Source: an uncultured Prevotella sp. | GTDB lineage: Bacteria; Bacteroidota; Bacteroidia; Bacteroidales; Bacteroidaceae | Direction: 5' to 3' | DNA length: 64,000 nt | NCBI GenBank assembly: GCA_947170725.1 | Contig: CAMVUM010000004.1 | Coordinates: 85,552 to 149,551, forward strand | Shown: positions 34,495-44,186 of the stretch, in pieces | How positions within the stretch are numbered: the stretch's first letter is position 1 | Layout of the letters: each line of letters begins with the position of its first letter | Notes under the pieces: generated by a model | What the model was told of the DNA's origin: nothing | The model's input: the letters and a program-made list of their open reading frames with translations, nothing else | Databases searched by the model: none | Translations under genes and position numbers: made by a program

Positions 34495-35988
34495 TTACAG
34501 CGTCACTCCATTCTTGAAGATGGCTATTTCGCGGTAGCCGTTGGCCTCGTTGCGGGCCTGTTCGCCACTTGCCACGGCCAGAATCTTGTCGATGAATTCC
34601 GGCACGAGTTCTTTCATCGTGCGTCCCTCGATGAGCTGTCCGGCGCTGAAGTCAATCCAGTTTGGCTTGCGGGCGGCCAGCGTGGGGTTGGTAGCAATCT
34701 TCATCGTGGGGACGAATGTGCCGAACGGCGTTCCGCGTCCTGTCGTGAAGAGGACAATCTGACATCCGGCCGAGGCGAGAGCTGTTGCGGCCACGAGGTC
34801 ATTTCCAGGAGCGGAGAGCAGGTTCAAGCCTGTAGTCTCCAGGCGGTCACCATATTCCAGCACACCGCTGACCGGAGCCCGGCCGCATTTCTGTGTGCAT
34901 CCAAGAGCCTTGTCCTCCAGCGTGGAGATACCACCGGCCTTGTTTCCCGGTGACGGATTTTCGCCTACAGGTTCGCCGTGGCTGAGGAAATATTCCTTGA
35001 AGTTGTTGATCATGCTCACTGTCTTTCCAAAGAGCTCGTCCGTCTTGCAGCGGTTCATCAGTATCGTCTCGGCGCCAAACATCTCCGGCACCTCCGTCAG
35101 TATTGATGTTCCGCCCTGCGCAACGAGCCAGTCGGAGAATTCGCCGACGAGCGGGTTGGCCGTGATGCCGCTGAAGCCGTCGCTTCCTCCGCACTTCAAA
35201 CCTATGCGCAGCTTGCTGACGGAAACGTCCTCGCGCTTGTCCTCACGTGCCTTGGCATAGAGCTGGCGCAGAACTTCCATGCCTGCCTCAACCTCGTCGC
35301 CGTCAACTTTCTGAGTGACGAGGAACTTTATGCGATCCTTGTCGTAGTCGCCCAGCATCTGCTCGAAAAGTTCCGGTTGGTTGTTCTCGCATCCCAGACC
35401 CAGCACGAGAACACCGCCGGCATTGGGATGGAGCACGATGTCGCGCAGAACCTTGCGTGTGTTCTCGTGGTCACCGCTCAACTGAGAGCATCCGTAGTTG
35501 TGATGCCATGCGTAGATGGCGTCTATGCCCTCACATCCGGTCTCCTTCTGCAGTTCGCCGGCAAGTCTTTCGGCTATGCCGTTGACGCATCCCACCGTGG
35601 GGACAATCCACAATTCGTTGCGTACTCCCACCTCACCGTTGGCGCGTACATATCCGCGGAAGGTCCGTTTCTCATCCTTGATGTCCAGTTCCTCGCTGAC
35701 GGGATTATACGTATATTCCAGCGTTCCGGCCAGATTTGTCTTCAGGTTGTTCTCATTGACCCAGTCGCCGGCCTTTAGGTCCTGACGTGCGTGGCCGATG
35801 GGATAGCCGTATTTTATGATGTCGCTGCCCTCTTCCGTATCGGTGATAAGGATTTTGTGGCCGGCAGGAGTGTCCTGATTGATTGTGATGGTCTTGCCGT
35901 CCACTTCGATGGTCTCGCCCTTGCTTTTCGGCTGCAGGCAGACAACGACGGTGTCGGCCGGATTGATCTTAATGAAAGTCTGTTCCAT
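34495..35988 (-). CDS. uxaA: Altronate dehydratase
   Basis: A 497-residue enzyme that dehydrates D-altronate to 2-keto-3-deoxygluconate (KDG). The N-terminal SAF-like domain (about 1-100: KINPADTVVVCLQPKSKGET, GHKILI, YGYPIGHARQDLKAGDWV) is fused to the large catalytic domain, as in full-length UxaA. Further motifs are FRGYVRANGEVGVRNELWIV, WHHNYGCSQLSGDHENT, GLKCGGSDGFSGITANP and GCTQKCGRAPVSGVLEYGD, with conserved cysteines. The LacI regulator is encoded just upstream, and kdgK and eda, which use its product, are on the other side of it. UxaB and UxaC are not in the window. Confidence 0.95.
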   Translation of the reverse strand: MEQTFIKINPADTVVVCLQPKSKGETIEVDGKTITINQDTPAGHKILITDTEEGSDIIKYGYPIGHARQDLKAGDWVNENNLKTNLAGTLEYTYNPVSEELDIKDEKRTFRGYVRANGEVGVRNELWIVPTVGCVNGIAERLAGELQKETGCEGIDAIYAWHHNYGCSQLSGDHENTRKVLRDIVLHPNAGGVLVLGLGCENNQPELFEQMLGDYDKDRIKFLVTQKVDGDEVEAGMEVLRQLYAKAREDKREDVSVSKLRIGLKCGGSDGFSGITANPLVGEFSDWLVAQGGTSILTEVPEMFGAETILMNRCKTDELFGKTVSMINNFKEYFLSHGEPVGENPSPGNKAGGISTLEDKALGCTQKCGRAPVSGVLEYGDRLETTGLNLLSAPGNDLVAATALASAGCQIVLFTTGRGTPFGTFVPTMKIATNPTLAARKPNWIDFSAGQLIEGRTMKELVPEFIDKILAVASGEQARNEANGYREIAIFKNGVTL

Positions 35989-36035
35989 AATTAGTAGCTA
36001 TTTTGTTTTTATTTTGAATGTTTCTTCTTTTTGGG

Positions 36036-36112
36036 GAGCTAAAGGAGTTAGAGGAGTTGTCGCGGGCCGGGCCGGCTCCGGAGTCCTTTCCTTGCAAGCG
36101 GTCAAAGACCAG
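36036..36112. repeat. Second dispersed repeat family, copy 2, between lacI-type gene and uxaA
   Basis: Contains CTAAAGGAGTTAGAGGAGTT, then CTCCGGAGTCCTTTCCTTGC leading into AAGCGGTC. It matches the reverse complement of the 21.2-21.3 kb element in order and spacing, with substitutions. Non-coding. Confidence 0.55.
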
Positions 36113-36141
36113 GAGAAAGACAAATCCTTTGCGTCCGTCTT

Positions 36142-37209
36142 TCAGAGCTGCGTCCGGCGGTAGAAGTCGATGTTCTCCTTTGTCAGAATTTCTATCGGCA
36201 TATAGTTGACAGGCGTGACCTCCTTCTTCAGCACGATTGCTTCAAAGAGCGTCTCCACGCATGAGTAGCCTTGCATGTAGGCATGCTGTGCGATGAGGAA
36301 CGATATAGAGCCTTGTTTCAGGCACTCGGCGTTCTTTGTCACCATGTCATATCCCATTATCTGAACGTTACGGCGGTTGCTCCGTTGAAGGAATCCGCCG
36401 ACGATGTGGGCTTTCGAGTTGAATGTTATGCAGTGGTGGAGATGTGGATGTTCCTTGAAGAAGGCTTCGAGAATCTTGTCGTATTTGTTTCTCTCTTCGT
36501 CCAGTGGGAGATTGACTTCGCAGATAGTGATATGTGGGAAGTGGTCGCGCATGTAGTGGCGGAATCCTGTCTCACGGTTTTCCTGCTGCTTGCTGGCCAC
36601 ATAGCTGTTTTTCATCTGCTTCATGAGCATGATTTCCTTTTCCTTCGATGCTATGAGCATAAGCATTCGTCCGGCAAAATATCCGCTACAGAACGAGTCC
36701 TGACCATAGAACGACAGCGGTTTGAGGTCCGGCATGTAGGAGTCCAGCAGTATGAACGGAATGTCTCGGTCGTGTAGTTCATCAGTAAACTTCCTGGTGG
36801 CGTCCAAGGTTGACGGAACGACTATGACACCGTCGGGTTCTTCCTTGAGACACTGTTCGGTGACCTGTTTGAATGTGTCGTTGTTGAACCGCTTATAGTA
36901 CATCATTTTCACGTTGACATGGAAATCGCGTCTTCGCTCGCATGCGCTCATGGCTCCTTCTTCTATTTCCTCCCAGTAGGCCTCCGATTCGTGTTTCGGG
37001 ATGATACAGTAGAAATTGTAGGTCTTGTTGTAGGCCAGTGCGCTGGCGTACATGTTCGGGCGATAGTCCATCTCCTTCAGCGCCTTTTCCACTTTTTCCC
37101 TTGCTGTCTTCGATACGTTGGGGCGGTCGTGCAGCACTCTGTCCACCGTCCCGACAGATACTCCTGAAAGTCTTGCTATATCTTTTATTCTGATTTTATC
37201 AGTCGCCAT
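36142..37209 (-). CDS. LacI-family transcriptional regulator
   Basis: 355 residues. The N-terminal helix-turn-helix (residues 5-30: IRIKDIARLSGVSVGTVDRV, then LHDRPNVS) and hinge (RPNMYASALA) are typical of LacI. The rest is a periplasmic-binding-protein-like ligand domain (about 65-340), with EEPDGVIVVPST and RDIPFILLDSYMP. SVGTVDRVLH places it with regulators using a D-R recognition pair. It is flanked by uxaA on one side and divergent kdgK-eda on the other, so it very probably controls hexuronate use, with a hexuronate intermediate such as KDG as inducer (inference). No operator could be assigned. Confidence 0.92.
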   Translation of the reverse strand: MATDKIRIKDIARLSGVSVGTVDRVLHDRPNVSKTAREKVEKALKEMDYRPNMYASALAYNKTYNFYCIIPKHESEAYWEEIEEGAMSACERRRDFHVNVKMMYYKRFNNDTFKQVTEQCLKEEPDGVIVVPSTLDATRKFTDELHDRDIPFILLDSYMPDLKPLSFYGQDSFCSGYFAGRMLMLIASKEKEIMLMKQMKNSYVASKQQENRETGFRHYMRDHFPHITICEVNLPLDEERNKYDKILEAFFKEHPHLHHCITFNSKAHIVGGFLQRSNRRNVQIMGYDMVTKNAECLKQGSISFLIAQHAYMQGYSCVETLFEAIVLKKEVTPVNYMPIEILTKENIDFYRRTQL

Positions 37210-37734
37210 TCTTTATTTTGATAGTTTCTCCTGCAAAAATACCAATAATTATTGAATTGCGGGAAACCGTGCACAGATATTTTTCAAAATATTGTTGTTG
37301 TTACACGAATTTAGCTGCAATCTACGTTTATTCAACCATTGATAAACTTCAGAAACAGGTCCCGCAGAGCATATTCTTAGGGACGCTCCGGTTATCAGAA
37401 AAAGCTGTGCCCAAATGTCTGAAGCGGCTTCCCTGAAGCCTATCTTTCAACAGCAGTATAACGCTTCTTCCCAATTCAATTTCTTATCCGGTCTTTTTTG
37501 ATCTCATCTGTGGGGATATCCTAATCTTCAAGTCTGTTTGTAATCCTTTTTCTGAATTTTATGCCTCTGAGAGTGGTGACTTTTCAAAATAAATCTTCCT
37601 TGGCTTCAAATATTCGAAATATGGCGGCTGTTATTTTTCGAATATTTATACTGTTTATATACCATGTATTTTCAATATATTGATTCTCAGATATTTGTGG
37701 ATTTTGGTGTTTTCGTTGTCTCGCCGTCAGGCCG

Positions 37735-37940
37735 CGACGGCCTTGCCGTAAGAGCCCCGTTGGTCTGCCGTAAGGGCCTTATTGCATTGCAACGGGGCTG
37801 TCGTTACATGATGGTTGCGGCTCCGTTGCAATGCAATAAGGCCCTTACGGCAAGAAAATGATGTCGTTTTTGAGCAAAAACAGCAATCGGAAAGTGGAGA
37901 AAATCCCCGCTCCAGACGTGCCGGGAGGCCCTTACGGGAT
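37735..37940. repeat. Palindromic intergenic element, copy 3
   Basis: Arms 37766-37795 and 37823-37852 form a perfect 30-bp inverted repeat beginning TGCCGTAAGGGCCTTATTGC, with a 27-base loop containing CAACGGGGCTGTCG-type words shared with the other copies. Further partial units (CCTTGCCGTAAGAG near 37741; GGGAGGCCCTTACGG near 37921) flank it. It lacks the left and right flanks shared by copies 1 and 2. Confidence 0.75.
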
Positions 37941-38167
37941 GCCGAAGATGCCAGGACTTGAAGTTTTTTGCGCTGAAAATACGTTTGAAACCCCAAAAAA
38001 GTGGCAAAAAGGCCTCTGAAACAATAAAAACCGTAGGCGTTTGCGGATGTACTTTTGTAAAAAATAAAACAACGCACGCGAACGTATATAATCATCCGTT
38101 TTGTCCAAATTTCCTTTTGGAAATGAAGATTTTGTCCTTTTTGTTTCGCTGTTTGAGAAATAAGTGG

Positions 38168-38175
38168 TATTTTTG
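38168..38175 (+). promoter_or_regulatory. Possible -7 box for kdgK
   Basis: TATTTTTG fits TAnnTTTG, 53 bp upstream of the kdgK start. Candidate -33 TTTG sites are not at ideal spacing, so this is tentative. Confidence 0.45.
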
Positions 38176-38228
38176 TGGTCACAAACTGATAAATCTATCT
38201 ATAAACAATAATAAAATATTAAATTATC

Positions 38229-39251
38229 ATGGCTAAAGTGGTAACATTAGGCGAGATAATGCTCCGCCTTTCACCAAACGGCAACGACCGTTTCATTCAG
38301 ACAGATTCTTTCCGCATCATTCCCGGTGGCGGTGAGGCAAATGTGGCTATCAGCTGCGCCAACTATGGACACGATGCTTATTTCGTAAGCAAGCTGCCTG
38401 CTCATGAGATTGGCCAGATCGCAGTCAATTCTCTGCGCCGTTATGGAGTCAATACTCAGTTTGTTGCCCGTGGTGGCGACCGTGTAGGTCTTTATTATGC
38501 AGAGACAGGTGCCTCAATGCGTCCTTCGAAGGTTATCTATGATCGTGCCAACAGCGCCATCGCAGAGGCCGATGCTTCTGATTTCGACTTTGACGCAATC
38601 ATGGAAGGTGCCGACTGGTTCCACTGGTCAGGTATCACTCCTGCCGTTTCCGACAAGGCTGCCGAACTGACCCGTCTGGCCTGCGAGGCTGCAAAGCGCC
38701 ACGGTGTGACAGTTTCCGTTGACCTCAACTTCCGCAAGAAGCTCTGGACTTCGGAGAAGGCCATCTCTATCATGCGCCCGCTGATGAAGTATGTTGACGT
38801 TTGCATCGGCAACGAGGAAGACGCAGAGCTCTGCCTCGGTTTCAAGCCCGACGCTGACGTTGAGGGCGGTCAGACCGACGCTGCCGGATATGAGGGTATC
38901 TTCAAGCAGATGAAGGAAGAATTCGGCTTCAAGTATGTCGTTTCTACACTGCGTGAGAGCTTCTCTGCAACATTCAACGGCTGGAAAGCCCTGATTTATG
39001 ACGGCAAGGAGTTCTATCAGAGCAAGCGCTACGAAATCAATCCTATCATCGACCGTGTAGGTGGTGGCGACTCTTTCTCAGGCGGTCTTATCCACGGTTT
39101 GCTCACAAAGCCGACACAGGGCGAGGCTCTTGAGTTTGCAGTGGCAGCATCAGCACTGAAGCACACCATCAACGGTGACTACAACCTCGTCAGCGTTGAT
39201 GAGGTTGAGGCTCTGGCAGGAGGTAACGCCAATGGCCGCGTACAGCGCTAA
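38229..39251 (+). CDS. kdgK: 2-keto-3-deoxygluconate kinase
   Basis: A 340-residue PfkB-family (ribokinase-like) kinase phosphorylating KDG to KDPG. It starts AKVVTLGEIMLRLSPNG; the first PfkB signature region is FRIIPGGGEANVAIS; the second, with the catalytic Asp, is DRVGGGDSFSGGLIHGLL. The SVDLNFRKKLW segment is typical of sugar-acid kinases. Its neighbours, eda 33 bp downstream and uxaA across the regulator, make the KDG assignment strong. Codon use suggests good expression. Confidence 0.93.
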   Translation: MAKVVTLGEIMLRLSPNGNDRFIQTDSFRIIPGGGEANVAISCANYGHDAYFVSKLPAHEIGQIAVNSLRRYGVNTQFVARGGDRVGLYYAETGASMRPSKVIYDRANSAIAEADASDFDFDAIMEGADWFHWSGITPAVSDKAAELTRLACEAAKRHGVTVSVDLNFRKKLWTSEKAISIMRPLMKYVDVCIGNEEDAELCLGFKPDADVEGGQTDAAGYEGIFKQMKEEFGFKYVVSTLRESFSATFNGWKALIYDGKEFYQSKRYEINPIIDRVGGGDSFSGGLIHGLLTKPTQGEALEFAVAASALKHTINGDYNLVSVDEVEALAGGNANGRVQR

Positions 39252-39284
39252 TGAAGACATTATTAAAAATAAGATAAAGGACAA

Positions 39285-39953
39285 ATGGCAAAATTTGATA
39301 AGATAGCCGTACTGGCCAAAATCGGTCAGACAGGTATGGTTCCTGTGTTCTATCACAAGGACGCAGAGGTGGCCAAGAAGGTTGTGAAGGCCTGCTATGA
39401 TGGAGGTGTACGCGCTTTCGAGTTTACCAATCGTGGCGATTTCGCACACGAGGTGTTTGAGGAAGTTGTTAAGTTTGCGGCAAAAGAGTGCCCCGAGCTT
39501 GCTCTCGGTGTTGGTTCGGTCGTTGACCCCGCCACGGCAGCTCTTTATCTCCAGCTTGGTGCCTGCTTCATTGTTGGCCCGCTGTTCAACCCCGAGATTT
39601 CAAAAATCTGCAACCGCCGTCTCGTTGCCTATACTCCCGGATGCGGAAGCGTTTCTGAGGTGGGCGCAGCTCAGGAGACAGGATGCGATTTGTGCAAGAT
39701 TTTCCCCGGCGACGTGCTCGGTCCGAACCTTGTGAAGGGTCTTATGGCTCCCATGCCATGGTCAAAGCTGATGGTTACGGGTGGTGTTTCTCCCGATGAG
39801 GCCAACCTCACATCATGGATCAAGGCCGGCGTCTTCTGCGTGGGCATGGGCTCAAAGCTTTTCCCGAAGGACGTCATAGCAGCCGAAAACTGGCAGGCTA
39901 TCACCGACAAGTGTGTTGAGGCATTGGGCTACATTGCTAAGGCACGCGGATAA
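39285..39953 (+). CDS. eda: KDPG/KHG aldolase
   Basis: A 222-residue class I aldolase splitting KDPG into pyruvate and glyceraldehyde-3-phosphate. Family features: [29 protein letters not shown] (catalytic Glu region), [20 protein letters not shown], the Schiff-base Lys in [13 protein letters not shown], and [12 protein letters not shown] as phosphate-binding loop. It completes uxaA-kdgK-eda in hexuronate breakdown. The histidine kinase gene begins 22 bp after its stop codon, so read-through transcription is likely. Confidence 0.95.
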   Translation: MAKFDKIAVLAKIGQTGMVPVFYHKDAEVAKKVVKACYDGGVRAFEFTNRGDFAHEVFEEVVKFAAKECPELALGVGSVVDPATAALYLQLGACFIVGPLFNPEISKICNRRLVAYTPGCGSVSEVGAAQETGCDLCKIFPGDVLGPNLVKGLMAPMPWSKLMVTGGVSPDEANLTSWIKAGVFCVGMGSKLFPKDVIAAENWQAITDKCVEALGYIAKARG

Positions 39954-39975
39954 AAACATAACAACGAAAGGTTTC

Positions 39976-42900
39976 ATGGGCATCATGATATGCCTGTGGA
40001 ACCTTTTGTTCTTTTCAGCATGTTCACCGACGGATAGGCAGCGGGTGGACGAGCTGAATTCTCTTTCGTATGCCTATCACTACCGCAATCTTGATTCTAC
40101 CGAGGCCTGCGCCCTACGTGCCTACGACATGTCGTCCCATTATGGCAGCGGCCGTGCCGAGGCTCTCAACAACCTCGCCTTTGTCAGCATGGCCCGCATG
40201 GACTATGACGAGGCCCGCCGCCGTCTCGACGAGGCTTCTGCCTCCACCGACAATCAGGTGGAGCTGCTCGTGAGCGACGTCCTTCAGATGCGCCTCTGTC
40301 AGCGGATGTCCCGCAACCGCGATTTCTACGACTACTGCGAGCGTGCCAAATCGCGTATAAGCCGCATCGCCGAGGAGCGTGACGGATTGTCCGGGCGGAT
40401 GGAACGCCGCATGATATATGCAGAGACGGAGTTTGCCATCGTCAATTCGGCATACTATTATTACGTTGGACTGGAGGAAAAGTCGGCCGGGGCTTTGGCT
40501 GTCATAGAGCCCGACGGCGACATCAGGCGCGACACGGCACAATATCTAAACTACCTCTACAACATCGGAAGCGGAGGCATCCTGACTGAAGGGACTCCGT
40601 CAGAGATAAGCCGGCGTGAGTGGGGCGCGCTTCTCGAATGTTTTTTCACGGCTTCCCGCCACGGCTACGTTTTTTTTGCGGCAAACAGTCTCGGCGGAAT
40701 GGCCGGTCGGATAACTGAGCTTGAAGACGCAGGAACGTTTCTTGAAGAAAACTCACGTACAATAAGGCTTTTGCTTCCGGACAGCATAGCGGACGGCAGT
40801 ATAGCAGAATGGATGGCCGAGAGTTCTCTTGCCATGTTTGAAGACTATGGTGACGTTTATCAGACGGCAGGTGCACGGCGCACACTTGCTTCATGTTTCA
40901 TGGCGTCGGGAGACTACACACGTGCCTTGGCGAGCCTTGAAGAAGCCCTTGCCGACACGGCCATCGTTCAGGCTCCGGACCTCGTCGCCAGCATACGCGA
41001 GCAGCTCAGCGTGGTCTTTTCAGCACTTGACGACAAGCCGTCGAGCGACTACAACCGCAATATCTACATCGACCTGCAGGAGCAGACGCGTCAGGACCGT
41101 TATCTGGAGTCGCGCGCCGGAATGTTGGAAAGAGCCTCGTCCCAGCTCAACGTCATGATTGTGGCTGTGCTCGTGGCCATCATCGTGCTCGTGGCCGTGC
41201 TCTTCCTTTTTCGTTATCTCAACCGTCGGCAGCGGACGGGCGATTCCATGAATGAACTTCTCCGGCCTCTGAGAGAATGGCAGGAGGCTGACAGACGGCG
41301 CTCGGAAGCTGTGGCAGACCGTGTGGAGGAAATCAACGAGGCGTATGCCCTCAGTATGGGGCGCATACGTCAGGGTGAGCGCCGCAGTATGGAGAACCGT
41401 GCGAAAGTGTCGCTGGCCTGCAGCGTTGTCCCCCTGATAGACCGTATAATCAATGAGGTCGCGATGCTTTCGTCTCGCAATGAAACAGAAGCCGTGCGTT
41501 CGGAACGTTATGCCTATATCTCCGAACTTGCCAGCAAGATAAACGAACTGAACGACATCCTCACCCATTGGATTCAGATGAGGCAGGGGCGCATCGATCT
41601 CCACATAGAGAGTTTCGCCCTTCAGCCGCTTTTCGACATCGTTGCCAAGGGTAAGTCAGGTTTCCGCATGAACGGTGTGGAACTGGACGTACGCTCTACC
41701 GATGTCACTGTCAAGGCTGACCGTGTTCTGACCCTCTTCATGATAAACACCCTTGCCGACAACGCCCGCAAGTTCACGCCATCCGGCGGACGCGTTACCG
41801 TGAGTGCACGTAAAGCAGATGGCTATGTGGAAGTGGCGGTTGAGGACACCGGTTGCGGTCTTACCGAAGACGAAATGGCCCGTATTTTCGAACATAAGAT
41901 ATACGATGGTCATGGCTTCGGGCTTATGAACTGTCGCGGAATCATTGAGCGTTACCGCAAGATGAGCCGTATTTTCTCAGTCTGCCTGTTGTCTGCCGAG
42001 AGCACCAAGGGTGTCGGCAGCCGCTTCTTTTTCCGTCTTCCGCAGGCCGTAGTCCGCTCGTTGCTCTTTCTTGTTGTTGCCGTTGGAGCCACAAACGTTT
42101 CTGCCGCTCCAGCCAAAGGAAATCTTCCGCAGGCCAAGGCATACGCTGACAGTGCCTACTTTTCCAATATAGCAGGAACATACGAACGTACTCTCGTTTT
42201 CGCCGATTCCTGCCGGAAATATCTCAATCTCCATTATCTCAGTCTCCACCCTGAAGGAAAACAACTGATGACAGACGTTGGGGACTTGACAACACCTCCT
42301 CCGGAGATTCTTTGGTTCCGCGACAGTCTGCCGACCCACTACAATATAATCCTCGACATGCGCAACGAGAGTGCCGTGGCGGCGCTGGCCCTACATCGCT
42401 GGCAACTCTATACATATAACAATAAGGTTTATACGCAGCTTTTCAAGGAACTTTCCGCCGACAATACTTTGGCCGAATACTGCCGGGTTATGCAGCAGTC
42501 GCAGACCGACAAGACCATCGCAGTCATTCTCCTTGTTCTCTTGCTGGTTGTCATTCCGCCGGCATACTATCTTCTCTACTACCGTCACCGTCTGTATTTC
42601 CGTTTCTGTGTAGAACGCATACGCATGTTGAACGATATCCTTCTCAGTGACGATACGCCTTTGGAAAAGCTACACCGCATCGGACCGCTCACCAATGAGC
42701 AATATCCTGAAGGGCTTCAGGCTGTCGTTGACAGCATCATTGGCGCCCTGCGTGAGGCGGTATCGGCCCATCGTCGCCAGTCTGTCAGCATAGAACTTGC
42801 AGCTGACGAATGCCGACGTGTGGAATACGAGGAAAGCAATCTCCACATAACCAATTCCATTCTTGATAATTGTCTGTCTACGCTGAAGCATGAGACGATG

Positions 42901-43443
42901 TATTATCCCAGTCGGATAGCCAGACAGGCGGAATCCGCCAATACCGACCTGAAGTCAATGGAAGAACTGGCCGCCTACTATCGTGCCATATATTCCTTAC
43001 TCACTGAGCAGGCCATGCAGCAGACCGATCGTGTCCGTCTTCACATTGAGGCCGTTCCCGTTGCCTGGCTTACGGGTGGTGAGGAATGTGGCTTGTGCGT
43101 TTCAGGCGACCGTAATCTTTTGGAATATCTTTTTGAACTTCTTAGACGCGCTTCCGGTCGGTCGTCAGGCGAAATCCGGGTTGAGCCGCTGTCGGACCGC
43201 TATCTGCTTTTCACGGTACCCATGTCATGGCCGCATACCGATTCAGAAGCAGGCTTGGATCCGTTCATACCGTCCGTCAACAATATACCGTATCTGCTCT
43301 GCAGGCAGATTGTGCGTGACCATTCTGACGCTACCCATCGTTATGGCTGCGGCATACGTGTTGACGGCGATGAAATAAAGATAACATTGCCACGGGCAGC
43401 CGATTTCCGCTCATCGTATCGGATGCGGCAGAACCGGGCCTGA
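39976..43443 (+). CDS. Split, double-module sensor histidine kinase (DUF5112/DUF5113-type) lipoprotein
   Basis: 1155 residues from the ATG at 39976. The longer reading from 39913 lies inside eda, and MGIMICLWNLLFFSACS is a lipoprotein-like signal. Module 1: helical TPR-like sensor (about 20-390), transmembrane helix (about 393-415), and an HATPase domain (about 555-690) with N-box NTLADNARKFTPSGG, G1 EDTGCGLTEDEM and G2 GHGFGLMNC, but no clear H-box. Module 2: hydrophobic segment (about 692-712), short sensor, transmembrane helix (about 846-870), then LKHETMYYPSRI with a candidate phospho-His near 972 and a degenerate ATPase domain. The DUF numbers are from memory. A response regulator follows 11 bp downstream. 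Confidence 0.85.
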   Translation: MGIMICLWNLLFFSACSPTDRQRVDELNSLSYAYHYRNLDSTEACALRAYDMSSHYGSGRAEALNNLAFVSMARMDYDEARRRLDEASASTDNQVELLVSDVLQMRLCQRMSRNRDFYDYCERAKSRISRIAEERDGLSGRMERRMIYAETEFAIVNSAYYYYVGLEEKSAGALAVIEPDGDIRRDTAQYLNYLYNIGSGGILTEGTPSEISRREWGALLECFFTASRHGYVFFAANSLGGMAGRITELEDAGTFLEENSRTIRLLLPDSIADGSIAEWMAESSLAMFEDYGDVYQTAGARRTLASCFMASGDYTRALASLEEALADTAIVQAPDLVASIREQLSVVFSALDDKPSSDYNRNIYIDLQEQTRQDRYLESRAGMLERASSQLNVMIVAVLVAIIVLVAVLFLFRYLNRRQRTGDSMNELLRPLREWQEADRRRSEAVADRVEEINEAYALSMGRIRQGERRSMENRAKVSLACSVVPLIDRIINEVAMLSSRNETEAVRSERYAYISELASKINELNDILTHWIQMRQGRIDLHIESFALQPLFDIVAKGKSGFRMNGVELDVRSTDVTVKADRVLTLFMINTLADNARKFTPSGGRVTVSARKADGYVEVAVEDTGCGLTEDEMARIFEHKIYDGHGFGLMNCRGIIERYRKMSRIFSVCLLSAESTKGVGSRFFFRLPQAVVRSLLFLVVAVGATNVSAAPAKGNLPQAKAYADSAYFSNIAGTYERTLVFADSCRKYLNLHYLSLHPEGKQLMTDVGDLTTPPPEILWFRDSLPTHYNIILDMRNESAVAALALHRWQLYTYNNKVYTQLFKELSADNTLAEYCRVMQQSQTDKTIAVILLVLLLVVIPPAYYLLYYRHRLYFRFCVERIRMLNDILLSDDTPLEKLHRIGPLTNEQYPEGLQAVVDSIIGALREAVSAHRRQSVSIELAADECRRVEYEESNLHITNSILDNCLSTLKHETMYYPSRIARQAESANTDLKSMEELAAYYRAIYSLLTEQAMQQTDRVRLHIEAVPVAWLTGGEECGLCVSGDRNLLEYLFELLRRASGRSSGEIRVEPLSDRYLLFTVPMSWPHTDSEAGLDPFIPSVNNIPYLLCRQIVRDHSDATHRYGCGIRVDGDEIKITLPRAADFRSSYRMRQNRA

Positions 43444-43454
43444 ATATAAAATGA

Positions 43455-44186
43455 ATGCAAATGGAAAACTTTAAAGTAATAATAGTGGAAGACGTGCCTT
43501 TGGAACTGAAAGGCACCGAAGGTATCATACGAAGTGACATTCCGGAGGCTGAGATAATAGGCACTGCGGACACGGAAGCTGCCTATTGGAAATTGATGAA
43601 GCAACAGCAGCCCGACCTTGTCCTTCTGGACCTTGGACTTGGTGGCTCGACAACCATCGGTGTTGAGATATGCCGTCAGACAAAGGAGGCTCATCCGTCA
43701 GTTAGGGTTCTTATCTTCACGGGTGAGACACTGAACGAAAAACTCTGGGTCGACGTGTTGGACGCAGGTGCCGACGGGATTATCCTCAAGAGCGGCGAAC
43801 TTCTCACCAGAAGTGACGTGAGGAGTGTGATGGAAGGAAAGCGCATGGTCTTCAATCAGCCGATACTCCAGAAGATAGTTGACCGTTTCCGTCAGATAGT
43901 CGGCAGTCGTGTTGCCTCTCAGGAGGCTTTCGTCAACTATGAGATTGACGAATATGACGAACGCTTTCTCCGTCATCTCGCCCTCGGCTACACAAAGGAG
44001 CAGATAACCAATCTGCGAGGCATGCCGTTTGGCGTCAAGAGCCTTGAAAAACGGCAGAATGAACTCGTCCAGAAACTCTTTCCCGACGGCAACGGAGGCA
44101 TGGGCATCAACGCCACGAGGCTCGTTGTTAGGGCCTTGGAGCTGCATATTCTCGACATAGACAATCTCCGTCCCGATGAAGAATAA
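43455..44186 (+). CDS. Response regulator with LuxR-like C-terminal helices
   Basis: 243 residues. The receiver domain (about 6-125) has the acidic pocket IIVEDVPLE, phospho-acceptor Asp in DLVLLDLGLGG (DLG rather than the usual DxxMP), a Thr in VLIFTGET and Lys in GIILKSGE. The C-terminal part, YDERFLRHLALGYTKEQITN followed by MPFGVKSLEKRQNELVQKLF, resembles a LuxR/NarL helix-turn-helix (LALGYTKEQIT), though divergent. It directly follows the split histidine kinase and is very probably its partner. The start used (MQMENFK) could also be two codons later. Confidence 0.88.
   Translation: MQMENFKVIIVEDVPLELKGTEGIIRSDIPEAEIIGTADTEAAYWKLMKQQQPDLVLLDLGLGGSTTIGVEICRQTKEAHPSVRVLIFTGETLNEKLWVDVLDAGADGIILKSGELLTRSDVRSVMEGKRMVFNQPILQKIVDRFRQIVGSRVASQEAFVNYEIDEYDERFLRHLALGYTKEQITNLRGMPFGVKSLEKRQNELVQKLFPDGNGGMGINATRLVVRALELHILDIDNLRPDEE

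Larger units (their letters stand above)
37210..38228. other. Divergent intergenic region between the LacI-type regulator and kdgK
   Basis: A kilobase without a credible gene. It contains palindromic element copy 3 (about 37735-37940), AT-rich sequence on both sides, and a -7-like box near 38168 for kdgK. Operators for the LacI regulator would be expected here or close to the start codons, but no clear symmetric CG-centred site was identified. Confidence 0.6.

Noticed and set aside
39913..39975. N-terminal extension of the split histidine kinase
   Set aside because: It overlaps eda in another frame and precedes a good lipoprotein signal starting at 39976.
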